Shown piece after piece: positions 54,676 to 62,994 of a stretch of 64,000 nt of DNA (positions are counted from its first letter, which is position 1; every line of letters begins with the position of its first letter). Position numbers and translations under genes: made by a program. A model generated the notes under the pieces. That model was not told where the DNA came from and ran no database searches. It was given only the letters and a program-made list of their open reading frames with translations. The stretch is from Citrifermentans bemidjiense Bem (lineage in GTDB: Bacteria > Desulfobacterota > Desulfuromonadia > Geobacterales > Geobacteraceae): NCBI RefSeq assembly GCF_000020725.1, contig NC_011146.1, forward strand, positions 620,001 to 684,000, written 5' to 3'.

Positions 54676-57576
54676 CTAAAGGACCGCTTTCAGGTAGTCG
54701 GAGGTGATGCCGCGCTTTTCTTTCTCGAGGGCGTTCACGTCCACCTCGACGAACTTCTCGTCCGGGGTCACCTTGAACAGCGGCTGCCCTTTGGAAACGA
54801 TGGTGCCGTCGCCGGAGGTGACCAGGATTTTGTCGATGGTCCCGGCGAAGGGTGCGTACACCTTGTTGAACATCTTCATGACCTCGATGATGTAGAGCGG
54901 CTGCCCCTTCTCGAAGTGCATCCCCTCGGTGACGAAGCAGGGCATGCCCGGAGCTTCCTGACCGTAGTACATGCCGCCGCACACCGACACGATCTCGTCA
55001 GCCTTGGTCGCCGGCGGCGGTACCAGCACTTTCTTCATCCGCGCCTGCAGCTCGGGGTCGTTCAGGTACTCGGGGATGGTGATCTCCAGGTCTTCCTCCA
55101 CGCGCAGATCCCAGAACTTGGTGGTCTGCCCGATCATGAACAGCATGCCGAGGAGTTCGAGACCCGCCTCGTAGCCGAAGTGCGCGGAGCGGATCTGGTC
55201 CCAGGTCTCCTGGTCGAAGCCCCCCTGCGGGGAGTCGTTCTTGAGGATCTCGTGCAGGGTGAAGTACTCGTCGCGGGCCAGGCCGAAATTCTCGCGTAGC
55301 GTACGGGAGAAGTGCAGCGCCTGCTGCAAGAGGTCGTTATCGTGGCCCCAGATGATCTCGGCCGCGGGTTTGTGCGGGCGGTGGTTCATGTGCAGGTACT
55401 CGTAGGTCTCGTTCAAGACCCCTACCGGGTTTCTGAGCCACACCACCTTCCCGTTGTCGATACGGAAGTTCTTGGTGTTCATGGAGAGCCACCCGGACAG
55501 AAGGTGCGGGTCGCCCAGAAGCCGCTCGATGGGACGGATGATCAGGGTCCCCTTGCGGTCCAAAAGGGTCGACATGTTCTTCAGTTCCTTCGCCTGGCGC
55601 TCCGGCTGGCCGGCGAGGGAGTCGGTGACCATCTTCGCGTAATGCTTCTTCATCTGCAGGAAGGCATAGACCGGGTCGATCTTGTTGGAGATTTCCTTCA
55701 GCGTCCCGACCAGGGTGAGGTAGGGGACCACGAAGCGGGTGGTCGGCTTCGCCATCACGTTTCTTCCCAGGAACCAGTTCACCAGGCCGTAGTGGAACTC
55801 GAGGTTGGTGGCGAGATCGGAGCCGCGCAGCGTAGTGGCGCGCAGCACCTCGGACATCTTCTCATAGCTGGCCAGGCGGTCGTCCCCGTTGGTAAGGAGC
55901 AGCGCGATGTTCGAGTCGTAGGCGCCGGCCACCTTGTACTTCATGAAGACGCCGGTGTCGGGGTTCAGCATGCTGATCCCCTGATCGTCGCGGATCTCGC
56001 CCTCGATCGGCTTGGACCAGTAGCGGATCATCCCCCCCGCGTGCGGGGAGAGGGAGGCGTCGGTGGCGTTGAGGCGCGCCTCGACGGCTGCGTTGAAACG
56101 GACGAAGCGCTCGGGCTTGGGCACCCGCTTCCTGTGGCGCGCCAGTAGGGCCATCGCCTCGACCAGGCTCTCGACCACGAAGAAGTCCTTCGGATCGTCA
56201 GGGTTCACGAACTTGAGGGCGTAGCAGAGCTCGGTTACCCGGTGCTCCACCTGGATCCTCGTGTTCACCTCCATGAAGTAGTGGCGGTCGCGGTCGACGA
56301 TGCACTCGAAGGTCGATGCGGAGTCAAGCCCCACGGCCTTGCCGAAGCGCTCGGATTCCTCTTCCATCCTTTTGAGCACCTTGAGGTCGCTCTCCAGGGC
56401 CTTCACCTCGGCTTTCTTGCCGGCGGCCTTGGCCTGCTCGATGGCTGCCAGAAGCCCTTCCTGGGTGACGGAGACCTCTAGGAGCTTCTGCTCGTGCATC
56501 TGCAGCGAGCAATCGCGCCCGCCCAGAGCGAGGCACCAGTCGCCGTTGCCGATCAGCTGGATCTCGTTGTGCCTGGTCTGCTCGATGTTGAGCTCGACCA
56601 GGATGTTCTTGTTGTCGCCGATGCCGTTCGCCTTGACCTCGTTCAGGATCTCGCGAACAAGGCCCGGGGCCTCGGCCGCTTCCTTGGCGATGGTCTTATC
56701 GTCGGCGTTTTTCAGGTTCAAAAGGCCCGCGCCCAGAAGACGCTGCCCCTTGCCGCCGCCGCCGCCGATCGCCTTCAGGCGCACCCTGCTCTGCGGGTAC
56801 TTCTTCAGCATGGCGATGCACTCGGTCTGGACCTGCGCGCAGAGCTCCTCGATGGAGAAGAGGTCGACCCCCTTGTTGTAGGAGGCGTAGAGGATGTGGT
56901 CGGCGAGCTCCTCAAGGGAGAGCTTGTCGTTTTTCAGTACCTGCGGGTCGCACTCGAGCCCGTCGGACTTCACCAGCGCCAGCAGCTTCTCGCGGGTGGA
57001 GTGCTTCTTGATCAGTGTGCGTGCGGTGACGTTGTCGATACCGGGGGTGACGGAGACGTTGACCGAGAGCGCGGTCCTTTTCGCCTCGTCCTTCTTGCCG
57101 GCGCCGCTCTGGGTGGCGGCGCAGGGGCCGATGAAGTTGAGCCCCGCCTGCTCGATGGCGCCTACGAACTCATCGTCCTCGGCCATGAAGCCGTAGCCCG
57201 CGAAGATGGAGTCGTAGCCGTTGTCGAGGGCGATCCTGATGATCTGGTGGATGCGCTCGACGCGCTCTTCCTTGCTCGCGCCGCTGTAGTCGGGCACGCG
57301 GTGCACGCGCTTGGAGTCGGTGAGGGTTCTAAGTTCCGGCGCCAGCGCGTTCGGGTAGACGATCGAGTCCTTCTCGGACAGGAGGATGCCGTAGTGCGTG
57401 ATCCCCATCTCCTGGTAGACGTCCATCGCCTCTTTGCGGATCGGCCCGCGGCAGACGATGAGCGGTTTGAGATCCTCGCAGGAGAAGGAGCGGACCCAGG
57501 CTGAAGGCGACAGGCTCAGGCGGCGATCCCTGTGGATCAGCGGGTTCTTGGTGTATTTTTCAGAAGTGTATGCCAT
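54676..57576 (-). CDS. Biotin carboxylase fused to biotin carrier domain (acyl-CoA carboxylase)
   Basis: 966 residues from ATG 57576 (GGAG nine bases upstream); a longer start at 57732 overlaps the upstream gene stop (TAATG) but adds 52 residues that read as non-coding, so both stay open. The front half is a biotin carboxylase: LSPSAWVRSFSCEDLKPLIV, GRDCSLQMHEQKLLEVSV and EVNTRIQVEHRVTELCY, with the ATP-grasp LKAIGGGGGKGQR. The end holds the biotin carrier domain with the EVMKM lysine (residue ~901). Between them lies about 350 residues of unfamiliar sequence, longer than usual. With the carboxyltransferase upstream it should form propionyl-CoA carboxylase (or acetyl-CoA), feeding the methylmalonyl-CoA epimerase and mutase nearby. 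Confidence 0.87.
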   Translation of the reverse strand: MAYTSEKYTKNPLIHRDRRLSLSPSAWVRSFSCEDLKPLIVCRGPIRKEAMDVYQEMGITHYGILLSEKDSIVYPNALAPELRTLTDSKRVHRVPDYSGASKEERVERIHQIIRIALDNGYDSIFAGYGFMAEDDEFVGAIEQAGLNFIGPCAATQSGAGKKDEAKRTALSVNVSVTPGIDNVTARTLIKKHSTREKLLALVKSDGLECDPQVLKNDKLSLEELADHILYASYNKGVDLFSIEELCAQVQTECIAMLKKYPQSRVRLKAIGGGGGKGQRLLGAGLLNLKNADDKTIAKEAAEAPGLVREILNEVKANGIGDNKNILVELNIEQTRHNEIQLIGNGDWCLALGGRDCSLQMHEQKLLEVSVTQEGLLAAIEQAKAAGKKAEVKALESDLKVLKRMEEESERFGKAVGLDSASTFECIVDRDRHYFMEVNTRIQVEHRVTELCYALKFVNPDDPKDFFVVESLVEAMALLARHRKRVPKPERFVRFNAAVEARLNATDASLSPHAGGMIRYWSKPIEGEIRDDQGISMLNPDTGVFMKYKVAGAYDSNIALLLTNGDDRLASYEKMSEVLRATTLRGSDLATNLEFHYGLVNWFLGRNVMAKPTTRFVVPYLTLVGTLKEISNKIDPVYAFLQMKKHYAKMVTDSLAGQPERQAKELKNMSTLLDRKGTLIIRPIERLLGDPHLLSGWLSMNTKNFRIDNGKVVWLRNPVGVLNETYEYLHMNHRPHKPAAEIIWGHDNDLLQQALHFSRTLRENFGLARDEYFTLHEILKNDSPQGGFDQETWDQIRSAHFGYEAGLELLGMLFMIGQTTKFWDLRVEEDLEITIPEYLNDPELQARMKKVLVPPPATKADEIVSVCGGMYYGQEAPGMPCFVTEGMHFEKGQPLYIIEVMKMFNKVYAPFAGTIDKILVTSGDGTIVSKGQPLFKVTPDEKFVEVDVNALEKEKRGITSDYLKAVL

Positions 57577-57731
57577 CGGTTTAATCTCCGTTACATTAGA
57601 TATTGCCGGCGACGGGCGCTGTCCTGCCAGCCCGCAGCAGGGCTCGGCTTTCGCCCCGCCCAATCCTGCCAGCAACTCGGGAGCGATGCCCCCTGCTTCC
57701 GTTGTTCCCAGTCCCATGTCTGTAGTCGCCA

Positions 57732-59456
57732 TTAGTGGAACTCCCTCTGCACGGACTGCATGGGGCCCGGCTTGTAGTGGCGCAGGAAGAAGTTCATGTT
57801 CTCCCCGAGCACTTTCCTGAGATCGGTCGGCATGACAAGAGAGGAGATGGAGCCGAGCGAGAGGGCCTCTTTCGGGTTCATCAGTTCCTTCTCGTAACGG
57901 GTGTTGAGGAGCGCCTCCTCGGCCCTGAGCCAGTCGGCGGCTTCCTTCTCGGCGTCGAGTTTCGCGAGATCCGGCTTCACGCCGGCCTCCACCCGCTCCT
58001 GGGTGCCGCGCTTGACGCGCTCGATGACCGCGTTCCTGATCTTCCTGAGCTCGTCCTTGTAGACGAATTCCTTACCGGCCGGACCCATGACGGCGAGCCT
58101 GGTGGTGGGGAGCGCCAGGACCAGGTCGGCCCCGGTCGGGTAGTTGTTGTAGGAGGCGTAGGCGCCGCCGTAGGCGTTTCTCAGGATCAAGAGGATGCGC
58201 GGAGTCCTGATGTCGACGATGGAGTCGAGCATGGCGCGGCCGGCCTGGACGATACCGCGGGCTTCCTGCTCGCGACCGGGGAGGAAGCCGGTGGTGTCTT
58301 CCATGAAGATGATCGGGATGTTGTAGATGTTGCAGAAGCGGTTGAAGCGCGCGATCTTGTAGGCGGCGTCGCAGTCGATCTGGCCGGAGTCGACGGCCGA
58401 GTTGTTGGCGACGAAGCCGATCACGTTGCCACCCAGGCGGCCGAAGGCGGTGACGACGTTGCGGGCGCGGTCGCGCTGCATTTCGAAATAATCGCCGTGG
58501 TCGCAGATCTGCTGGATGATGATGGAAACGTCGAACGGGGTGTTGAAGCCGGTCGGGGAGTTGAACGCCTTCTTGAGCAGCGTGTTGATCTCCCAGGTCT
58601 TCCTGTCCAGCGGGTCGCTCGTCTCCTGGTGGCGCGCCATCACCGAGTTGTTGTCGGGGATGTAGTTGAGAAGCTGCAGCGCGGTCCTGAGCGCCCCGAC
58701 TTCGTCCTCGACGGTGAGGTCGGCAACGCCGGACTGGCCGTGCACCTTCGGTCCGCCCAGATCCTCCGGGGTCACGTCCTCGCCGAGGACGCTCTTGACA
58801 ACGCCCGGGCCGGTGAGGCCGAAGAAGGTGTCTTTCGGCTGGATCACGAAGCTTCCCTGGCGCGGCAGGTAGGAGCCGCCCCCCGCGTTGAAGCCGAACA
58901 TGCACATGATGGAGGGGACCACGCCGCTGATCTTTCTCAGCGCCGTGAACGCCTCAGCGTAACCGTCGAGGCCGCCCACGCCGGCCGGGACGTAGGCGCC
59001 GGCGGAGTCGTTCATGCCGATGACCGGGATCCCCTTCTCGCCTGCCATGTAGAAGAGGCGGGCCAGCTTGTTGCCGTTGGTGGCGTCCATGGAACCGGCG
59101 CGGACCGTGAAGTCGTGGCCGTACACGGCGACGTCGCGGCCGTGGATGTTGAGGATGCCGGTTACCAGCGAGGCGCCGTCCAGGTTCTTGCCCCAGTTCT
59201 GGAACAGGATGTTGGGCTCCGCCTCGGTCAGGACGCGAATCCTTTCCCACACGGTCATGCGTTTCTTGAAATGCTGTTTCTCGATCTGGTCGATGCTCAC
59301 CGACTTGATCGGGCGCTGGATCAGGTCGTAACCTGCCTGCATGGCCTCTTCATAGCCGCCAGTGGCGCGGGAGATCTCGCCCGGGATGTTGAACTCGACC
59401 TTCTCGCCGGCGTCGAACGGATTTTTCAATGAGGGCTGAATAAAGGTATTAGACAT
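57732..59456 (-). CDS. Acyl-CoA carboxylase carboxyltransferase subunit
   Basis: 574 residues from ATG 59456. Carboxyltransferase (crotonase superfamily) signatures: [60 protein letters not shown] and the second-half [21 protein letters not shown] segment ([16 protein letters not shown]). The start is favoured because AGAAGG lies eight bases upstream and the preceding 22-codon ORF overlaps it. It transfers the carboxyl group from biotin to propionyl- or acetyl-CoA. It is cotranscribed with the biotin carboxylase; the usual small gamma/epsilon subunit is not visible. Confidence 0.9.
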   Translation of the reverse strand: MSNTFIQPSLKNPFDAGEKVEFNIPGEISRATGGYEEAMQAGYDLIQRPIKSVSIDQIEKQHFKKRMTVWERIRVLTEAEPNILFQNWGKNLDGASLVTGILNIHGRDVAVYGHDFTVRAGSMDATNGNKLARLFYMAGEKGIPVIGMNDSAGAYVPAGVGGLDGYAEAFTALRKISGVVPSIMCMFGFNAGGGSYLPRQGSFVIQPKDTFFGLTGPGVVKSVLGEDVTPEDLGGPKVHGQSGVADLTVEDEVGALRTALQLLNYIPDNNSVMARHQETSDPLDRKTWEINTLLKKAFNSPTGFNTPFDVSIIIQQICDHGDYFEMQRDRARNVVTAFGRLGGNVIGFVANNSAVDSGQIDCDAAYKIARFNRFCNIYNIPIIFMEDTTGFLPGREQEARGIVQAGRAMLDSIVDIRTPRILLILRNAYGGAYASYNNYPTGADLVLALPTTRLAVMGPAGKEFVYKDELRKIRNAVIERVKRGTQERVEAGVKPDLAKLDAEKEAADWLRAEEALLNTRYEKELMNPKEALSLGSISSLVMPTDLRKVLGENMNFFLRHYKPGPMQSVQREFH

Positions 59457-59517
59457 TGCGGGCATCCTTCTGGTCGTTGGGATTTTGCATCTCCTGCGGG
59501 GTCACTGCGGAACTCAT
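59449..59517 (-). CDS. 22-residue leader ORF overlapping the carboxyltransferase start
   Basis: ATG 59517 with AGGAGG six bases upstream encodes [20 protein letters not shown] and two more residues, then a stop that overlaps the next ATG by a few bases (AATGTCTAA). The binding site is better than that of the carboxyltransferase itself. Either a translation-coupling leader peptide or a small subunit; no attenuator-like codon run is visible. Confidence 0.5.
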   Translation of the reverse strand: MSSAVTPQEMQNPNDQKDARNV

Positions 59518-59944
59518 CGACGTCCTCCTGTTGATTGATATTAAAAAAGCGTTGTACTTTTTGAGTGTCGCTAAAAATCCCCCTTGCCTCAGTTAGCGAA
59601 AACGTAAGGTGCGGCCCGTAAGAGGGAGCAGTTGCACGTCTTCGTGAAGCATCCCGGAAAGCCGTTACAGCAGCGGGGGGAAGGCCCGTTGCTGTCGCGG
59701 AAACGTATACGCTTCGGTGCGGACAAGGGGACTGGTGCTTCTTTTCAGGTTTTTCATGGAACGGGAGGGGGCGCTGCAGTGGAGAAAGAGGTCCGGTTAG
59801 CCGAGCCGGGTCAGGATATGCCCCGGCAGCGCGGCACCAAGAAGTTGGTGCGGTCAAACTGCTTTCAAGCAGAGTGAACTCGGCCGCGCTGTTCTTATAG
59901 TCTCAGTAAACGAACTGTTGTTTTACTAAAAAACGACCGTACTG

Positions 59945-59973
59945 TTCATAAAGATTTGCTTGGCAAATGTCAA
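59945..59973 (-). promoter_or_regulatory. Promoter of the carboxylase operon
   Basis: Minus-strand TTGACA (59968-59973), 17-base spacer, TATGAA (59945-59950). The spacer carries a perfect palindrome, so it is probably regulated. Confidence 0.65.
59955..59967. promoter_or_regulatory. Operator candidate TTTGC-N3-GCAAA
   Basis: TTTGCTTGGCAAA is a perfect 5-5 palindrome lying between the promoter boxes. TTTGC/GCAAA half sites are the pattern reported for short-chain acyl-CoA-sensing regulators (PccR/ScfR type) that control propionate genes. Binding here would block RNA polymerase. From memory and not tested. Confidence 0.45.
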
Positions 59974-60081
59974 TAAGAAAAAGCGTGTATACACCCGACA
60001 TGTAGGGATTCCAAGAGGTTGTGCGGCAGGGAAAAATTGAGGGGAAAACGCAGGGGGGAGGCGGCTGACAGGGGTTGCCTG

Positions 60082-61362
60082 TCAGCGCCTGATTTTGCGG
60101 GCCAGAAGTTCCACGGTATGCAATACCCTCGTTTTATCTCCGGCCTGTTTCAGTCCGTCGGAGAGCTGCATGATGCAGCCGGGGCATCCGGTCACCACCG
60201 CGTCGGCGCCGGTTGCGATGATCGCGGCGCTCTTGCTAGCGTTGATGTCGAGGGAATTTTCGTAATGGTAAACGTTGAAGGTTCCGCCCAGGCCGCAACA
60301 GCGGTCCGCGCCTTCCATTTCCACCAGCTCCAGTCCCGGCGTTCTCTTGAGCAGGGCGCGCGGCTCCTTGGTGATGCCGGCGGTTCTGTGGTGGCAGGGG
60401 TCGTGGTAGGTGATGCGCATGCCGGACCCGGTCCCGGTTTCTTCCGGGGTGAGACCGAGTTTTTGCAAGAGCACCGCCGCGTCCACCGTCTTGTCGGCCA
60501 GAGCCTGGAGCCGCTGTTTCAGTTCCGGGTTGCGCTTGCCGACCACCAGCGGGTAGAGCTTGTGCAGAGCGCCGCCGCAGGTGGCGCAGGCGGTCATCAC
60601 GTAGTCAGCCTGGTGCGCCTCGATGGCGGCAAGGTTCATCTCGGCCAGCTCGCGCACCGTGTTCAGGTCGCCCCCCGACATCCCCGGCAGGCCGCAGCAC
60701 TGCTGCCCTTTGGGGATGATGACGGTGCAGCCTAAGTGACGGAAGAGGGCAAGGGTCGCCTCGCCGATCTCCGTGTAGACGAAGTTGGTCATGCAGCCGA
60801 CGAAGAAGACGATACGGGGTTTGCCCGGTTCCCCCTGGATTACCTCGGGGTGGCGTTTCATAAACGGTTTTTTGGCGATCTGCGGGATGTGGCGGCTTCC
60901 CCCGATAAACGGCATGGGGAAACGGAGCCTGAGCCCCGAGGTGGCCGGGACCTTCCTGAAGAAGAGAGGGCCGAGGATGGCGGCGGCGAGCGCGCCGAAG
61001 TTCATCACCTTGCGGTTCTTGATCACCTGCCCCACCGCTTTATGAAAGGTGGTGAGCCCGCGCCGCTGCGCCAGCGCCTCGCGTGCGGCGATCACTATCT
61101 CGTCGGTCGGGACTTGGTTCGGGCACTTTTCCACGCAGCTGCCGCAAAGAAGGCACTTGGACATGGCGGAGTAGGTGCCGTCGTCCAGGGTTATGTCCCC
61201 CTTGCAAAGGTGCTGCGCCAGGGCTACCTTGCCGCGGGCCGTAGCCGGTTCGCGCTGAAAGGTGCTGAAGGCGGGGCAGTGTGCGCGGCAGGCGCCGCAC
61301 TTAACGCATTTTTTCATCTCTGCTGCCACCCGCTCGAGCGGGTCGATCTGCTTCTTGGTCAT
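60082..61362 (-). CDS. GlcF-like iron-sulphur subunit of glycolate/lactate oxidase
   Basis: 426 residues. Two [4Fe-4S] motifs, CVKCGACRAHCP and CLLCGSCVEKCPNQVP, then two CCG domains: CCGLPGMSGGD and CATCGGALHKLYP, DPCHHRTAG and RCCGLGGTFNVYHYE. This is GlcF/LutA-like. It passes electrons from the flavin subunit to the quinone pool. The window places it behind glcD-like and larA genes, so lactate oxidation is likelier than glycolate. It overlaps nothing; 199 bases with unusual repeats separate it from the flavin subunit. Confidence 0.9.
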   Translation of the reverse strand: MTKKQIDPLERVAAEMKKCVKCGACRAHCPAFSTFQREPATARGKVALAQHLCKGDITLDDGTYSAMSKCLLCGSCVEKCPNQVPTDEIVIAAREALAQRRGLTTFHKAVGQVIKNRKVMNFGALAAAILGPLFFRKVPATSGLRLRFPMPFIGGSRHIPQIAKKPFMKRHPEVIQGEPGKPRIVFFVGCMTNFVYTEIGEATLALFRHLGCTVIIPKGQQCCGLPGMSGGDLNTVRELAEMNLAAIEAHQADYVMTACATCGGALHKLYPLVVGKRNPELKQRLQALADKTVDAAVLLQKLGLTPEETGTGSGMRITYHDPCHHRTAGITKEPRALLKRTPGLELVEMEGADRCCGLGGTFNVYHYENSLDINASKSAAIIATGADAVVTGCPGCIMQLSDGLKQAGDKTRVLHTVELLARKIRR

Positions 61363-61381
61363 CTATGTTCTCGCTTCAAGG

Positions 61382-61560
61382 CAATTGACAATTGACAATG
61401 GACAATTGACAACTGGTTTTATAGTAACGACTTCAGACTTGCTGCCAGCGCAAGGCTTCTGCATTGGGTTGCTGCAAATGGACCACGTGGACCTTGTGGA
61501 CGCAATGGACCAGGTGGACGAGGGAACGTTGTCAATTGTCAATCGTCAATTGTCAATTGG
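61382..61560. repeat. Inverted arrays of CAATTGACA repeats with GTGGAC repeats between
   Basis: Left arm 61382-61413 (three CAATTGAC units) and right arm 61528-61559 are imperfect reverse complements (about 28 of 32). The 115-base middle holds ATGGACC-type 12-bp repeats (near 61480-61521). The whole 180 bases can fold into a long hairpin, and it lies between the FeS and flavin oxidase subunit genes. It may be a MITE-like insertion, an mRNA stabiliser or a variable short tandem repeat. Not a terminator (no T-run). Confidence 0.8.
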
Positions 61561-61561
61561 T

Positions 61562-62941
61562 TCACACCGGCAACATCTTGCCGGGGTTTAGGATGTTGTT
61601 CGGGTCGAGCGCTCGCTTGATCGCTTTCATCGCCGCCACCTGGTCGGCGGTAAGCTCCATCGGTATGTACGGCTGCTTGGCAAGCCCGACGCCGTGCTCG
61701 CCGGACATGGTCCCGCCCAGGTCGAGCGCTGCCTGGAACACTTCCTTGATCGCCTCGTGCGCCTTCTCCAACTGCCCCGGCACTTGCTTATCGATCATGA
61801 TGTTGACGTGGATGTTGCCGTCGCCTGCGTGGCCGAAGTTGACGATGGGGATGTCATAGCGCTTCTGGATCACCTCGATGCGCCTGATGACGTCGGGAAC
61901 CTTGCTCCTCGGCACCACGATGTCCTCGTTGAACTTGTCCGGGTTCACGTCCCTTAAAGACGGGGAGACCAGGCGGCGCACCCGCCACAGTTCCTCGCTC
62001 TCGGCCGCGTCCTTGGCGACGCGGAACTGCACCAGGCCGAGCGGCTCGATCAACTTGTGGATTTCTCCCGCCTGCTTTTCGATCAGGTCGCGGTCGCCGT
62101 CCACCTCGATGAGAAGCACGGCGCGGCCGCTGTCGGGTAGCCCCAGGTTGAAACGGCGCTCGACGCAGACGAGCGTGGCATGGTCCATGAATTCGAGCGT
62201 CGTCGGGATGATCTTGTTCTTGATGATGGTCGAGACCGCGCGGGCGGCGCCGTCGATGGAATCGAAGACGGTCAGCATGGTCTTCTTGGCGTCGGGGTAG
62301 GGGAGGAGCTTGAAGATGATCTTGGTGATCACCCCGAGCGTCCCTTCCGAGCCGCAGATGAGCTTGGTGAGGTCGTAACCCACCACTCCCTTCACCGTCT
62401 CCCCGCCGGTCCTGATCACCTCGCCGGTGGGAAGGACCACTTCCAGCCCCATCACGAAATCCTTGGTGACGCCGTACTTGACGGCGCGCGGGCCGCCGGC
62501 GCACTCGGCGACGTTGCCGCCCAACGTGGAAAACTTGAGGGAGGCGGGGTCGGGGGGATAGAAGAGCCCCAGTTTCTCGACCGCCATCTGGAAGGTCTCG
62601 GTCACGACCCCCGGCTCCACTTCGGCCACCAGGTTGTCGGTGTCGATCCTGAGGATCCGGTTCATGCGGGTGGTCACCAGCACCACTCCCCCCCCTTTCG
62701 GGAGGGCGCCGCCGGTGAAGCCGCTGCCTGCCCCCCTGGGGAATACGGGGAAGCCTTCACTGTTGGCGAGCTTCAGTATCCGCGCTACCTCTTCGCTGCC
62801 GTCGGGATGCACTACGCAATCGGGGAGGAATTCCATTTGGGTGGCGTCGTAGCCGTAGCAGATCAGGTCCTGCGGGGTGGCGGCGATGTTCTCGCTGCCG
62901 ACGATATCGGTCAATTGCTGCAGTATGCGTGCGTCGAGCAT
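61562..62941 (-). CDS. GlcD-like FAD-linked lactate/glycolate oxidase subunit
   Basis: 459 residues. FAD-binding domain with RGAGSGFTGGALP, EVEPGVVTETFQMAV and GGNVAECAGGPRAVKYG; FAD-oxidase C domain with the later INFGHAGDGNIHVNIM and TMSGEHGVGLAKQPY. Typical length for GlcD or D-lactate dehydrogenase. With the neighbouring lactate racemase-like gene the natural substrate is probably D-lactate. It lies upstream of the GlcF-like subunit on the same strand. Confidence 0.9.
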   Translation of the reverse strand: MLDARILQQLTDIVGSENIAATPQDLICYGYDATQMEFLPDCVVHPDGSEEVARILKLANSEGFPVFPRGAGSGFTGGALPKGGGVVLVTTRMNRILRIDTDNLVAEVEPGVVTETFQMAVEKLGLFYPPDPASLKFSTLGGNVAECAGGPRAVKYGVTKDFVMGLEVVLPTGEVIRTGGETVKGVVGYDLTKLICGSEGTLGVITKIIFKLLPYPDAKKTMLTVFDSIDGAARAVSTIIKNKIIPTTLEFMDHATLVCVERRFNLGLPDSGRAVLLIEVDGDRDLIEKQAGEIHKLIEPLGLVQFRVAKDAAESEELWRVRRLVSPSLRDVNPDKFNEDIVVPRSKVPDVIRRIEVIQKRYDIPIVNFGHAGDGNIHVNIMIDKQVPGQLEKAHEAIKEVFQAALDLGGTMSGEHGVGLAKQPYIPMELTADQVAAMKAIKRALDPNNILNPGKMLPV

Positions 62942-62994
62942 CTATCTTCCTTTCGATGGGTCTTTCGGATCTCGTTTCATATTTGTGGCGGCAG

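Larger units (their letters stand above)
59518..60081. other. Leader and control region of the carboxylase operon
   Basis: No gene. It contains the carboxylase promoter with an internal palindrome (see entries) and a long 5' leader of several hundred bases. I looked for a cobalamin or other riboswitch and recognised none, although the leader is long enough. ORFs here lack binding sites. Confidence 0.5.

Noticed and set aside
57735-59432. Antisense ORF (565 codons) opposite the carboxyltransferase
   Set aside because: A mirror frame of a clearly conserved gene with no start site or motif.
59518-60081. Cobalamin riboswitch upstream of the carboxylase operon
   Set aside because: The leader is long, but I cannot find the B12-box or the other conserved blocks on the minus strand.
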